From Hetaerina americana (Eukaryota; Arthropoda; Insecta; Odonata; Calopterygidae): a stretch of 64,000 bases of DNA. Each line of letters begins with the position of its first letter. Within the stretch, counting starts at the first letter, position 1. The stretch is taken from the NCBI GenBank assembly GCA_022747635.1, contig JAKTNV010000003.1:28996551-29060550 (forward strand). The letters run 5' to 3'. Shown one piece after another: positions 13,701-25,449 of this stretch. The position numbers were made by a program, and so were the translations under genes. A model generated the notes under the pieces. The model was given only the letters and a program-made list of their open reading frames with translations. It ran no database searches and was not told the DNA's origin.

Positions 13701-16700
13701 GAGGAAATTGCCTGCATTTAAAAGGTAATATTATCTGATCTTGTTTGAATGCAATTTAAACTTTGCCCTTATTCATAGTGCTGTCTGCACTGTAACATTT
13801 ATGAAATTTCGGTCTGGTTGACTTTCAATTGCAGGTATACAAAGACTCGATCATTACATGAATGTTTTATTTCACGCTGCATACTTTATGTCCTGTCCGT
13901 AGTAGGAACATCATCAAAATCTCAAGCATGACACAATCAAATAGATCTATATAATCGTTAATACTAGACAGCTAATGTAGCATTGAAAGTGATTTTTCCT
14001 GGGAGGGTGGCAATAGCATATAATACTTGCACAAAAAATTTAGATTTAAGATTAAAACATGAAAGCTGGTAGCAATTATCCCAATAGAGAAATCACAATT
14101 TATGTTAATATGAATAGTCCCTTTCAGTTAAATCTTATTTTCTTTGTGAGTGTGCATTATGACTCAGGATATTATTCCAATATTATTAGAAAAGGTGTTG
14201 TATCAGGAAATCACTAAGGTTTATTGAAGGAAATGTGATTTAATTAAAATGCATGTGTCCAATAAACATGCATAGAATTAAGTGCTGACTTTTTTCTATT
14301 CCAAACGATTAATGAGAAGTTCAGGGAAAAAAATGTATACCTTACAATTTCTCATTTCATTATATTGAAAGTACATATTTAGTAACAATCTCCAATAAGT
14401 GTCCTTGCCGTGATTTTGCCCCAAACTAACTGTATATTCTAAAAATTAGATATTTGAGACAAAATTTCTTGTCTTTCTTTAATAAATAATAATATTTATT
14501 CATCCCATTTTGACAATTACAAGAAGAATAGAATCAGTCAAAAAATAAAAATATAACTAAATGCAATGCATGAAATATGCAATGTGCCTTCAGTATAGTA
14601 CCATTGTAATAATACCTTAAATAGTCGGAAAGCACATTATAACACACCAATATGAGTTGTTTTAACCTTTTTTTGTCATCATTGGAAAAGTCTTCGATAA
14701 TAATATTTTGCCTGTAAGCATGATTTTAACTTAGTTTTAAATATACTAATAGTCAGGGCTTCATTCATATGTTTTGTTAAATGATTATGAAATGCATTCC
14801 TTAAGTGGAAGGGCCGCCTAGTGTACAATGCTGTTGCATGGAATGATAAATGAACGTTTGGCCTCTTGTCTGATAGCTTATTAATGAATGCTTGAAATTG
14901 TCATACATGAATAAGAAAGATCTCTAATAAGCATACAAAGATGAAATATTTATTAACAAGGTAAGATAAAAATTCCAAATAAAAAATCTTATCATTATCA
15001 TTTTTCAAGCTTCAATGTGATTATAATTCTGAATCTGTTACAGCCTTGATTGTCTCCTTTGTAAATTGTAAAACGCAGTGGTAGAATATTCATTAATACC
15101 ATGGAATTTTCATTACCACCTCATCCTCTTTATGTACCAATATTTACTTATGCTTTCCAGTTAAAATCTTATATAGGATATCCAGATAATATCTCATGGA
15201 TAATTCATCCATTAAAATCTTTGTCACAATTAGATTCCTTCCAAGTAAAATGAGATTGCAACAATATTAGTAAATCTTTTTCAGGAGAGAATAAGTTATT
15301 GCTATTGAAAATTAATTCCCACATCATTTGACATTTTTAATTATCTTCAATTATTAAAGGTCCTTCAAATGGCAAACTTGAATAAGATCCATCTCCGCAC
15401 AGGATGCTTTTGTAACCCTGGTGCTTGCCAACGACATTTGAACCTAAGTGATCAAGAACTTTTGGAAAATTATGAGGTATTTAATAAACTAATACTGCTA
15501 TCTGATAGGATTTTGGATTTTTTCTCATATTAATGCTTTCTATTAAGGCTGGCCATGTATGTGGAGATACAATTGACTTAATAAATGGAAAGCCAACTGG
15601 TTCAGTGAGGATTTCATTTGGCTATATGTCCACAAAAACTGATGCAGATTCACTGCTAACGATGATACAAGAATGCTTCATAGAAAACCATGGAGTTTCA
15701 TTAAAATGCTTCAATGAGGAAACAAATAAATTCTCAGAAGCCACCATCTATGTAAGCCACCACCAAGTATGTAATACATTTCTAAAGGTGTTTTTACGTG
15801 GTCTACATAAGTGCAATTCTTAAAATGTGCACATATATTTAAAATGACTAAAACTTTTATGTGATACTCAAAATTGAACCCACCCCACTGTTACCACAAT
15901 GGCTATGCACATCATTCAAATGCCCTAAGAACCTTAATATTATTATCCTTTTATTGGGTCGCGGTAGTCCAGGGGTAGAGCGTTGGGCTACTGACCGGAG
16001 GGCCCGGGTTCGATTCCCGGGCAAACCTTTCTGGGCACGTGCAGCTCCACCCGATCAATGTGATTTTTTGGGAACCAGATCTTACTGGGAAACCATAATC
16101 GGCACAAGGAAAGGAATTGGCCCCCCTACCCTGGTGTGTGAATTTCACATACCGTTGGGTTTAGTACTGAGTGAACTCAACCATCACCTACAAAACCGAC
16201 CTTGGGTTGATTACTGTGTTTATGGTTTTATAATCTTCCTTGTACTGGCTCCCTCGTAGAAATATAGTAGTGTCTGTACGTTGGATTAGGTGGTAGAAGG
16301 AACTCCATAGTCTCAATCTCTCCCCAAAATAAAGACAACTATCTATCTTACCTTATCCTGCAGTGTAATTTAATATACTCTTCCTTATAATGGCCCCCCA
16401 AGTAGAAATATAATATTTTTTGTATATATCTTACCTTTTCCTGCGGTTTTATTCATGTTAAACTAATTCCACAAAATCAACTACAAAAAATCTTAAATTA
16501 TACTGGCATCATTTTACTACCGACTAGAGTAATGAAGAAAAATCTTTTTATTCAGGATGAAGAAAAAGATCATTCTTTGGCTAAACCAAGCACTATTGAC
16601 TCAAAATCTGAATTATTGCACAAGTTCAGTTCAGTGTATGTAGAACAACATGGGATTGTAAATGACTTAAGCAATACCCATTTGAGCCATATATTTTTGT

Positions 16701-19700
16701 ATCCTGTAAAGTCTTGTGGTGCATTTCAAGTAAAGAGCTGGCATATTGGGCCTAGTGGTCTACTGTATGATCGGCAATGGATGATAATGACTGCAAATGG
16801 AGTTTGTGTGACACAAAAGATGGTACCAACACTTTGTATGATTCAGCCAACCATTGACCTTAAGACTGAAGAACTTGTCCTCAATTTTCCAGGTTAGTAT
16901 TTGTGTCACAAATTTAACATAAATTGTTATGTGAAATCTAAGGTGGTTCCAAATAGAAATAATTATGAGGAAACTGTTATTTTGATGCCAGATTGTAGGT
17001 ATAACTGAAGATTGGTGCTTCTCTTTGATACATCAAAGAAAATTATTAGTTTTTGGGCTAACTGAACTGTTTGATGACATTAACATCAAATTTAGCTTTC
17101 CTCTTACCACTAAACTCTTTGAGTACCCCTTGTAGACACCTCATGTATTTGTCTCAACATTCTTGTAAATCTTAATGTTTTCATACAAAAATTGTGTTGA
17201 TGATCTCCTGATTTGTTTCCGTTTGATCAATGGTGACATTTTTCCATTAACCTATTCTGGAATATTCTAACACCTTTTTGAACGAAATCAACAGTAGGGT
17301 ATGGTTATACTTTAAATTCACTATTTGGCAAAGAAATAGGGATAAAAAGTACATGGTGCTCTCTCTCCTATTAAAGTGTCAAAAGATGTATTCATTCGTT
17401 TGACTTCATTTTTTAGCCACGATCATACCCAAAAAAGCCCCAACTATAGAAATTATTAAAGGAGTTAGTGACCGCAGAGCAGAAAATGATAAGCTTTCTC
17501 TATATTGGGCCTGAAATGAAAAGTCCAAGAAAAATTAATCTTTTAAAGAAATGGACTCCTAGGAACATAAAATGCATGTTACAGAGTCAATTTGAAAATT
17601 TTAAGAAAGGTAGTAAACAACAGAACACTGAATGTGATCACTTCCTTGACATCACGCGCTCATCAGTCTCCGGATTCATTCCAAGTAAATTTAAAAGATA
17701 ACCCAGAACCTAAATGATAAAATACAGTTGTTAGAAAATCATTATGACATCAACGGCCATGTCGCACCAAGATGATAGATATATGGAATGATATCTCTAA
17801 TGACAGAAGGAATTTGATCACTTATTATCATAAGATATCTACGCCAAATGTCAAGAGGGAATTTCGGAAAGGTTTAAGTGAATTCAAAAGGAAAAATTAG
17901 CAGAATATTTGAAAGAAAATCCAAAAGCTCATTGGACGTATGTCAGAGAGGTTCAGGGAAGTACTTCCACAGTTCATTCACTCCAAAACCATAAAGGCGA
18001 AAGAGTAGCCAGCAGTTTGGAAAAGACAAACTAACCAATGTTTTACCAAATGTCTCTGATAGTTTGCTAAATCGTTCCCACCAACTGTTGCCCAAAACTG
18101 GAATCTCATGTAATGGAATAGAATGTTTACTGAACAAAAAATATGAACCCTAATAAATCCTCTGGGCCAAATCAAACCCGCACTCATATATTTAAGGAAC
18201 TAGTGTCAGAAATTGGACCGTATCTATAAATCATATTTAATAAATCTCTAGTAGACCACATGGTTCAGAGTGAATTGAAAACAGCTAACGTAACAGCTAT
18301 ATTTAAAAACTGAGACAAGGAAGAACCGAGCAATTACAGACCTTTTTCCCTTACATCATGCAAGGTCATGGAACAATAATAGCTATTTAAATAGTGAGAC
18401 ACCTCAATAGTCAAAGAGGTACTGATGAAAAACCAGTCCCGTGGCCAAAAGGGTAAATCATGCTAGACACAACTTGTGCTTTTTGCTCATAATATCTAGG
18501 AGAGAGCAATGTTCCAGTGGAAGTGTTTTTCTTGATTTTAAAAAAGGCTTTTGACAAAGCACCTCATAGTCAACTACACACAAAGCTAGATACCTATGGC
18601 ATAGATAAAATTATCCCGGCTGAATTAAAGACTTATGAAATGGTCGGGTACAAAGAGCAGTCATAGATGGAGCTAGGTAATGCAGTAAAGTCATTTCAGC
18701 TATTCCCAGCTAGGGAAGTGTTATCGGACCAACACTTTTTTCCATCTATATGTTAACAACATTAACTCTAGAGGGTAATATTATTTTGTGGTTATTATAT
18801 TAATAAATTATTTATTTGCTGATGATGCAGTGGTTTAGTATTTTTAGTGCTAGGTGATGTCGCTGAGGGTGAATGTACCCCAGAGATATCCCTAACCTGA
18901 GACATCTGGTTTACAGAGATATCCATAATCCTGAGTATAAGGCAGCCTTAGCAGATGATCTAAATGCTATTCAACACTGGTGTAACCCATGGCAATAAGA
19001 ATTAAATTTATAAAAGTGCATAGTGATGATTTTCTGGAAAAAGAGCAATTCCCTCACTCACAACCATTTCTGGGTGAAACATATGCAGGGAATATGTGAT
19101 GAAAAGGTTAAGGAGAAAGGTTATTTTTCACTCGTTAGGCCTCATTTAGAATATGCAGCTAGTATATGGGATCCTCATTAAATGGTATTGATTGCCAATC
19201 TGGATCAAGTGCAGCATAAAGAAGCTAAATTTGTGAAGCATTATGACTGAGTAGCATATCAAAATTACGAGGGTAATTCCAGAAGTACCCGAGCCAACAA
19301 AGAAAACAAAAAATTTGGAAAAAAATGTATTTATCTTTTAACATAATCTCCTTTCAGCTCCAAACACTTTTCCCAGAGATGTTCTAAAAGTTTGATACCC
19401 TTTTTATAATAAGAACTGTCTTGCTCATCAAAATAGCAATTAACTGCTGACATTACGTCTTCACGGTTGGAAAATCTTTAACCACCAAGCCATTTTTTCA
19501 AAAAAAGGCTAAATCTGGTGAATAGGGTACATGAGGTAGCAATTCAAACTTAAATTCATGAATTTTGGCCATTGCAAGGACTTATTTATGAGCAAGTGCA
19601 TTTTCTTGATGAAACAACACTTTTTTTCTTACCCGAATGCAGCCGCTTTTGTTTGATTTGTTCGCTCAAATGTTGCAATAGTTGGCATAATACCTACCGT

Positions 19701-22700
19701 TGATAGTTTTTCCTTTTTCAAGATATTCAATGAAAGTTATCCCTCACGCATCCCAAAAAATCAACGCCATGACCTTGCCCGCAGATGAAGTGGTCTTCGC
19801 CTTCTTTGGAGTCGGTTCTCCCTTTTGAACCCATTGTTTTGATTGTTCTTTTGTCTAAGGTGTGAAGTAATGAACCCATGTTTCATCCATGGTTATGAAA
19901 CGGCGCAAAAATTCTGCTTTGTTGCTGTGAAACTTTGCGAAACACTCAATTGAAACATCTTCACGATCCTGGTTTGGCTCGAGTGTGAGCAAATGTGGCA
20001 CCCATCTTGCAGACAGTTTTCTCATGTCCAAATTTTCAGTTAATATGCCATACACCTCACAATTTCAAATGCCTACTATATCTGCTAGCTCTCGCACTTT
20101 CAGGCGACGATAATCCAGTATCACTCGGTGGATTTTCTTCACCGTTTCTGGAGTCGTCACCTCATTTGGTCGACCAATGTGATGCTCGTCTTGACAGCTC
20201 ATTCGACCTCATTTAAACTCTGCTATCCAATATTTTAATGTTGTAAACAAAGGAGCAGACTCACCCAGAGTAGAATCTAGTTCTGCTTTTATATTGGTTG
20301 GGCTGAGGCCTTTCAAATAAAAGTATTATATCTCATAATGACGACCAATTTTCACAAATTCACTGAAAACGTTCACTATTGATGGCTGCCAAACAAATAC
20401 TAAACAACTTGGCATCTTCAAACTTGAAACATATGCTTTATAGATTGTAGACTTTCTCATACAGTGATATTTTTTAAACAACTACTGCCATCTCTAGGTC
20501 AGGCCGGGTATTTCTGGTACCACCCTCGTATTAGAGGAGCTAGGTTGAGAATTACTCAAGGAGCAAAGGTTAACTTGATTAAACCTTGAGCATAAATTGG
20601 AGGATTGGTGTCTCTTTAGCAATGACTTTGAAGATGTATTATTAGCTCCAACTTACTATGGAAGGAGAGATCTTGTAAATAGAATTACTGAGATTAAGTG
20701 TAGAACAGATAGATTAAATATATCATTTTTCCCTCAAACTCTAATGGATCCGAATAACATTGTCTGACTGCACTCGGAGGGAAAAGTATTTTGGGTCAAA
20801 ATTAATCTGATGTGTAACCACCCCCTGCCACCCAACCTATATCAGTGGTTTGAGGGTACTAAGTAAATAAAATAAAAAATAAATAAATTTTCTATTAATT
20901 TCCATCTTCATGGATAAATATTCAGGTACTTAGATTAATCCTTGTTACACAAAGCAGACAAAATTTTAATTCTGATGAAGGAAACAATGTGATACATAGT
21001 ATCTTCTGTTTATCATTTTGCATAAATTCAAGAGTAGTAGAATATGGTGTGTGCCACCCACACTTGCATTGTGTATTGAGTCATCATAAGGAATACATAT
21101 ACATAGTTACCACTCTGCTTAAGGTGTATGAGATTGCACTGCCACATTGTGTAGGGTTGTCATCATTTACAGGGAAAGCTTGTAACATCTATCCTTTATG
21201 TATTGAAAGTCATTTCACATCAAGTAACTGCATGAAAATATCTGTTACAATTTCTCTATCATATATTTTACTTACACATCACCAGTGCTCCACAGTAACT
21301 GAAACACTTTACCCATGGTGTACGTTCAAATATGAAACAATGTAAAAATTGATTTATGTGACTACATTATATCTTGAAACTTATTCATTCAAAATGAAGC
21401 ATTTAAAATACATATACAGTCTACTGCAACCGATGCATTATAACTCTGTGCGTTTAGTATAATGATTTCAGTGTAAGAATTTGTCAAGATTCATGCCATA
21501 CAAAATAATAACATGTTGCTATTTCACAGAAGTTGAAAGATTAGGTTGTTTTAATTTGTCGTTCCATCAAATAATGTTAGTAAAGGAATATTGAAGGAGA
21601 TTTTTAACTATCTCAATACCAAATTGCCAAATTAATAAGCAAGGTGTGTTTCTATAGGTTTTTTATGGTATGGTATATATATTTATACATTAGCATGGAA
21701 GGCTTCAATAAAATCTTGAATCAACAAGCTATTCATAGGATTTCATTCCCCAAAATGAGGGGTGTCCAAATAAGTACCCTTGGGTTGCCTAATAAGTAAG
21801 TTAGACTTTCAACATAAAAAATTCAAGCAATATAAATGAGAGCTACACCTTTACTTAGATTTCTAAAGACATTGAAACATACTTATTGTACACACATCAT
21901 TTATATTGGGGGCATAGTTGACTTTACAATGCTTATAGTAATCAAAATGTTTTTATAGAAACTAATTGATAAACAACTTGCAGGGATGCAACAAATATCT
22001 GTACCACTAAATGCTGGTAAAAAAGCTTCCACGTTGAATTTAACAATATGCCATAGTAAAGTGTGTGGTAAAAAGGTTCAGGTTGTGGACTGTGGTGAAG
22101 AAGTATCTGAATGGATAACAGCTGCAATACAGGACTCATCTCATGGAAAGCTTCGTCTCTATTCCCAATATTGTGCTACAGGTGACTTCACGAAGACCAC
22201 GCATGCCAGTAACTCATTAGGTAAATACAAATATCCATATGTATTCTCTACATTGCATAAAATTTACTTCACTTCTAGTCACTCCTCTAGTGAAAATGCT
22301 AAATATACTCCTTTACAGGTCAACTGAAAACACTTTCTCTCTCTAATCAAGCGCAATTTTTACTGATAAATTATGCTAGTGTCCAATGGTTACTGGAAAA
22401 TACAGATAGAGAAGCCACGGATTCTCCACATAATGAGGTAATAATGATTATTTTATTTGATCTTGGTTTGAACTCTTTAGAAATTAATATTTCGTTCTTC
22501 ATTTAGGAAGATATGATAAGCAGATTTCGATGTAATTTTGTCATCACTGGTGCCGAAAGAATGTCTGAAAGTAACTGGAATTCACTTAAAATCGGAGGCA
22601 TAACATTTCAGGTAATTGTGTACCATATCACCATTCCTTCGGAAACCTTATCAATACATACATAAATTTGGTTGGCATAATTTAATTTATTTGTGTTTTA

Positions 22701-24254
22701 TCTCATCAGCTACATTAGTTACTCAAACAATTTCCCAATGAAAATATTTCTGAAAGGGAAATTTAGATTGCCATCAACATTCAGTTGGATACATGTTTGT
22801 ACTCTGTATAACACACTTAAAAATTGGGCCAAAGTCTTATTGTCACATTTATGACAAAAAGTCAATAAAAGCTACAGTTTATGGGGAAAATCAACTCTTT
22901 TCAAAGATAACTATTCATTTTATGATGCAAGTGTTAATACAGTCACTGCCTCACCTACAAACCTGTTATGAGTGTATTATTTTACAAGTTTGCCAAGTGC
23001 AAAAAGAATAGTTACATTAAAACATTAATAGGTGGTCTTCAGAGCCCAGTTAAAAGAGACCATGACTTCATTTTGTAGTCATCTTATTTGAATCATACAC
23101 AGGCATTGATTGTATTTACATTCATTGGGTTTAAAAATTCCAAAAGACTACTACCTAGGGAACAAGACAACAGATAATATCAAACAGTTTAGTGAAATTC
23201 TTCTTTACAATACATAATTGGTGTTGTCTTTGTTTTAAAACACAATTAATGCAAGTGTCTACATATTTTCTTATTCATTTACAACTTGTATTGAGGGCTG
23301 ACAACTAAGTCCCAATTTTGGTGTGTGGAAACCCAACTATTTTGTTTAGCCCTTGTTTTTTTATTCTTCTGCATGAATGGTATTTGTGTTGTGATTCTCA
23401 CTGTTAAGAAATAATGTTAAATGTCGGAAAAATTAAATTCATGTCACTATGCTATTTGAATTCCACTAAAATTCATTAATTTCAGTAGTTCAGAGTTCAT
23501 TTAAAAGATAAAAGGATAATTTGATAAAATATTCCATAAATATATTCTGTAGATTTAACCTTACTCCTCTTTGATGGATGGAACTGTTAATCTGGAAAAG
23601 CTGACTTCACTAGCACATGGAGAAACTTTGTGAAACTGCTTAACATTGAATTGAAAAGTATCTTTTGACTTATGTTTGTGTACACTTATAAAACTAGCAG
23701 GGAAGACATTAATGAAAAATTCAGGCAAAAGGCCAATCTTACAAATATAGTTTAACATAGTCTTGCAAATTAATCCACTTTCCACTTGTTTTATGACACG
23801 ATCATGTTGTACTGTCTCTACTATACCAGTTAACATTATTATAATTAATAATACAGAGGAAAGCTGTGTCAAGCATAACTTTAATGTGAAATGAATTTTT
23901 ATCCTCTTGTAATAAATCACGTAAATTTTAAACCTCTATGGAATGCTTAAAGTATAACAAGCAATTTTAAGAGTGGAGTCTAAATGTGGTTTAACTTGCA
24001 ACTTCTATTGCAGTTGATTAAAAATTCATTTTTATTCCTGTATTACATTCCAGTCACATGGACCTTGCACTCGTTGTCAGATAATCTGCATTGATCAGAA
24101 AACTGGAAGGAAGACCAAAGAACCATTGACGACAATCGCTCGAATATTTGAAGGCAAAATGAAATTTGGAATATATTTGTCTTGTGAGAACTCACTTCAA
24201 ACCAGTGCTATAATTTCTGTGGGAGATTCAGTGAGCTACACAAAAAACTTCTGA
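4791..24254 (+). CDS. MOCOS: Molybdenum cofactor sulfurase (maroon-like family)
   Basis: This enzyme sulfurates the molybdenum cofactor of xanthine dehydrogenase and aldehyde oxidase, using a PLP-dependent cysteine desulfurase domain fused to a MOSC domain. Coding exons: 4791-4875, 4945-5101, 5178-5903, 10878-11154, 15360-15476, 15548-15751, 16556-16892, 21984-22220, 22319-22437, 22507-22611, 24054-24254. All phases join, giving about 854 residues (human about 888). Visible landmarks are the N-terminal LDHTAATLY, the PLP lysine in FYKIFGYPTGLGALLV (about residue 274), FEDGTISFL, and the persulfide-cysteine segment RTGCFCNPGACQ (C433 and C438). ISFGYMST and the MOSC part (FLYPVKSCGAF, LLYDRQWM, GPCTRCQMICID) follow. 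The start is the first ATG in a conserved-looking N-terminus. Intron 2 appears to be GC-AG, because a donor at 5102 restores the conserved IRYR-ILNYFHN junction. Introns 3, 4 and 7 are enlarged by repeats. Confidence 0.95.
6280..6745 (+). repeat. 3' fragment of a non-LTR retrotransposon (same family as 17400-20880)
   Basis: The sequence runs parallel to the 3' part of the larger element in MOCOS intron 7. Both share GAGGAGCTAG..TTGAGAATT, a run ending in AAATTAAGTGTAGAGCAGAT, and the terminal CACCCCCTGC followed by an AT-rich tail. The coding sense is heavily decayed. At about 6410-6425 it preserves the unoccupied version of the site into which the mariner element at 19268 inserted. Confidence 0.7.
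7150..7220 (-). repeat. Possible 3' tail of a non-LTR element
   Basis: A short (AAT)n run followed by TTTATTCAT resembles the sequence at 14485-14515. Reversed, it resembles the TAAATAAAATG..ATTATTATTA tail of the element ending at 36045. This is consistent with the 3' end of a - strand retroelement whose body is no longer recognisable. Confidence 0.35.
9405..9900. repeat. Diverged repeat pair
   Basis: Segments at about 9422-9490 and 9812-9890 share the order CTTAAA.ATCACAGTACTG, then AAAGACAT, then CCTAAG with similar spacing. They look like an old local duplication or two fragments of one unrecognised repeat. Confidence 0.4.
12255..12495 (-). repeat. Decayed tRNA-derived SINE
   Basis: At about 12430-12450 the sequence CCAGAATTTGAACCCAGG is the reverse complement of a pol III B-box-like GGGTTCAAATTCTGG. 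The flank carries words shared with the other SINE copies, such as CCACTGCCCTAACCCAATGC at the tRNA-like end. Its boundaries are uncertain. Confidence 0.45.
14480..14960 (-). repeat. Possible 3' end of a non-LTR retrotransposon
   Basis: The stretch begins TTAATAAATAATAATATTTATTCATCCC, resembling the tract at 7150. Reversed, it resembles the tail near 36020. No reverse transcriptase reading frame survives, so this rests on the tail alone. Confidence 0.3.
15955..16350 (+). repeat. tRNA-derived SINE, best-preserved copy
   Basis: The head (about 15958-16026) has a tRNA-like shape. There is an A-box-like GGTAGTCCAGGGGTAGAGC at 15963-15981 and a perfect B box GGTTCGATTCC at 16007-16017. It is followed by a non-tRNA body ending near AATAAAGACAAC and a short CTATCTATCTTA tail. 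The GC-rich head contrasts with the AT-rich intron around it. Diverged copies of the same body lie at about 31650, 40790, 42640, 44955 (reversed), 55005 (reversed) and 61690 (reversed). Confidence 0.85.
17400..20880 (+). mobile_element. Non-LTR retrotransposon remnant (Jockey/CR1-like RT), split by a mariner
   Basis: Decayed reverse-transcriptase words are readable across frameshifts. They include a KAFDKAPH block near 18545-18570 and RPHLEYAASIWDPH at about 19140-19185. The body ends near 20860 in an A-rich TAAATAAAATAAAAAATAAAT tail. The sequence from 19180 onward continues at 20529 after a 1261-bp mariner insertion. It lies in MOCOS intron 7 in the sense orientation and cannot encode an active protein. 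Confidence 0.8.
19268..20528 (-). mobile_element. Mariner-family DNA transposon, defective
   Basis: Terminal inverted repeats are visible: CGAGGGTAATTCCAGAAGTA at the left and, reversed, CGAGGGTGGTACCAGAAATA at the right. Both are flanked by TA (19266-19267 and 20529-20530), the mariner target duplication. The length of 1261 bp is typical. The - strand carries a broken transposase with ARWVPHLL, FLRRFITMDETWVHYFTP (about 20000-19860) and HVPYSPDLA (third catalytic Asp, about 19540). Several in-frame stops, including one right after HYFTP, make it non-autonomous. Confidence 0.93.
22612..24053. other. MOCOS intron 10
   Basis: AT-rich intron. A 119-codon - strand open frame (23920-23561) starts with a plausible Met but resembles no family I know. 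It has no splice or expression support, so it is not called a gene. Confidence 0.5.
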
Positions 24255-24265
24255 TATAAAGTGTA

Positions 24266-24271
24266 TTTATT
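24266..24271 (-). terminator. Polyadenylation signal of the selenoprotein gene
   Basis: AATAAA on the - strand lies about 67 bases past the 3' foot of the SECIS element. Cleavage 10-30 bases further on would place the mRNA end at about 24236-24256, on top of the MOCOS stop codon (24252-24254). Confidence 0.6.
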
Positions 24272-24337
24272 TAATACATTTTTTTACAGTTTCAAACAGA
24301 TCTAGTTTTATACACCATGCTATCCATTCAGAGTCCA

Positions 24338-24410
24338 TTAATCGACAACCTCAAGAACCTTCATCCAGGGTTTCCCTAGTTTCTGAAGGCTCAATCATAC
24401 GGTCGATTAA
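24338..24410 (-). promoter_or_regulatory. SECIS element, form 2 (selenocysteine insertion)
   Basis: Read on the - strand. Helix I: TTAATCGAC (24410-24402) pairs perfectly with GTCGATTAA (24346-24338). Core: ATGA (24398-24395) faces TGAG (24353-24350), giving the sheared G-A/A-G pairs. Helix II: GAGCCTTCA (24392-24384) pairs with TGAAGGTTC (24363-24355), nine pairs with one G-U. The conserved adenosines AAA lie at 24382-24380, 12 bases after the UGA. A mini-stem CTAGGG/CCCTGG closes an AAA loop, which makes it form 2. Sequence, spacing and pairing all fit the eukaryotic consensus. It would recruit SBP2 and eEFSec to decode the UGA at 29765. Confidence 0.88.
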
Positions 24411-25449
24411 ATGATCCCATGATGGAATCACAATATTGTTGAGAAAAACATTCCTGCAAATAAAGAGCATAATATTAATTTAGTGAAATTCATTTAATAT
24501 TAATACTGATATTCTTAACGATAGGTAGGCATCATTCATACTTCATTCATTAGGCACTTGCTGGTTATATGGGGGTAAGAACTCATGAACTTTAGCTAGT
24601 GTTGGACCAAGAGGGACCCCTTTGGTGTTCTTAGCGACTAAAATGGATGATGAGAATCAAAGTGCATTTTGATTTTAAAGGAACCAGGAATGCAAGGTAA
24701 GCTATGTGCCCTAAACTTCAAATTTTGAGTACAGATACCAGATTGAGCACATTTATGTGCCAAGCATTGAAAATGCAGCCATAGAGTGGACGTCAAGTAC
24801 CCTCTCTGTCACAGGCATCAGAAAAAGAAATGTATACAACAAGATATAATGACCTTTTGGAATGCTTAACACAAACTAAGAATCATTCTGATTCCATCCA
24901 TGAAATTGATGGGTTCTAAATTTACTGCATCCCAGAGGGGACAACTCTTTCTCCTAACGCAAACACTAAATACAGAACACTTTATTGTCAACAACAAGAA
25001 GAATTCATTTGACATGATGGTTATCATAAAATTATTTTGTTTTTAATGATGTTCTTTAACAAAAGACTGAAGGCTTAATGAATAACTGATTTCTCCTTTG
25101 CTTGCCAAAATGTTCTTCTAGGCACCATCTTAAAATCAAGCTTATTAACTTGAGAAACAATTTATTAAAATTTAATTGAAGATTTGTTAATGACATTTTA
25201 GTTTTATGGAATGTACTGTTTGCATTTGGTTAATTTCACAAGACTTCTTAATAATTACTATTATTGATATTCTAGTGTTTATGGTAGGTTTTCAATGGAT
25301 TGACTATAAAATGGTACAACGATACACTGCTATGTCTGTCCAAACAAAACACAACCTAAAATCCAATATTACAATAAGTCATTCTTCAATTCCGCATACT
25401 TTCTTCCTCCTTTGATTACCATTCAACGTAATTATCCCACTCCTACCCC

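Larger units (their letters stand above)
11155..15359. other. MOCOS intron 4
   Basis: This is a 4.2-kb AT-rich intron. It contains a decayed tRNA-SINE (about 12255-12495) and a possible retroelement tail near 14485-14960. No exon with protein similarity was seen. Confidence 0.6.
24245..24453 (-). other. 3' UTR exon of the selenoprotein W-like gene
   Basis: The acceptor TTTATTTGCAG ends at 24454 (- strand), and exon sequence begins at 24453. It contains the SECIS element and the AATAAA. A 36-codon open frame here (24451 to about 24350) is not in phase with the upstream gene and ends within the SECIS, so I take it as chance. The matching donor is TGATG|GTAAGC at 29195/29194. The joined intron (24454-29194) would be 4.7 kb. 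Confidence 0.75.

Noticed and set aside
15958..16026. Genuine tRNA gene
   Set aside because: The tRNA-like head has A and B boxes, but it is followed by the repeated SINE body found at six other places, and the acceptor stem does not pair.
23561..23920. 119-codon - strand open frame in MOCOS intron 10
   Set aside because: No recognisable domain, no splice sites or context; plausible by chance in AT-rich DNA over six frames.
24350..24451. 36-codon - strand open frame as the last coding exon of a protein gene
   Set aside because: It is out of phase with the upstream selenoprotein exons and resembles no known family. The same bases are fully explained as a SECIS element in a 3' UTR exon.
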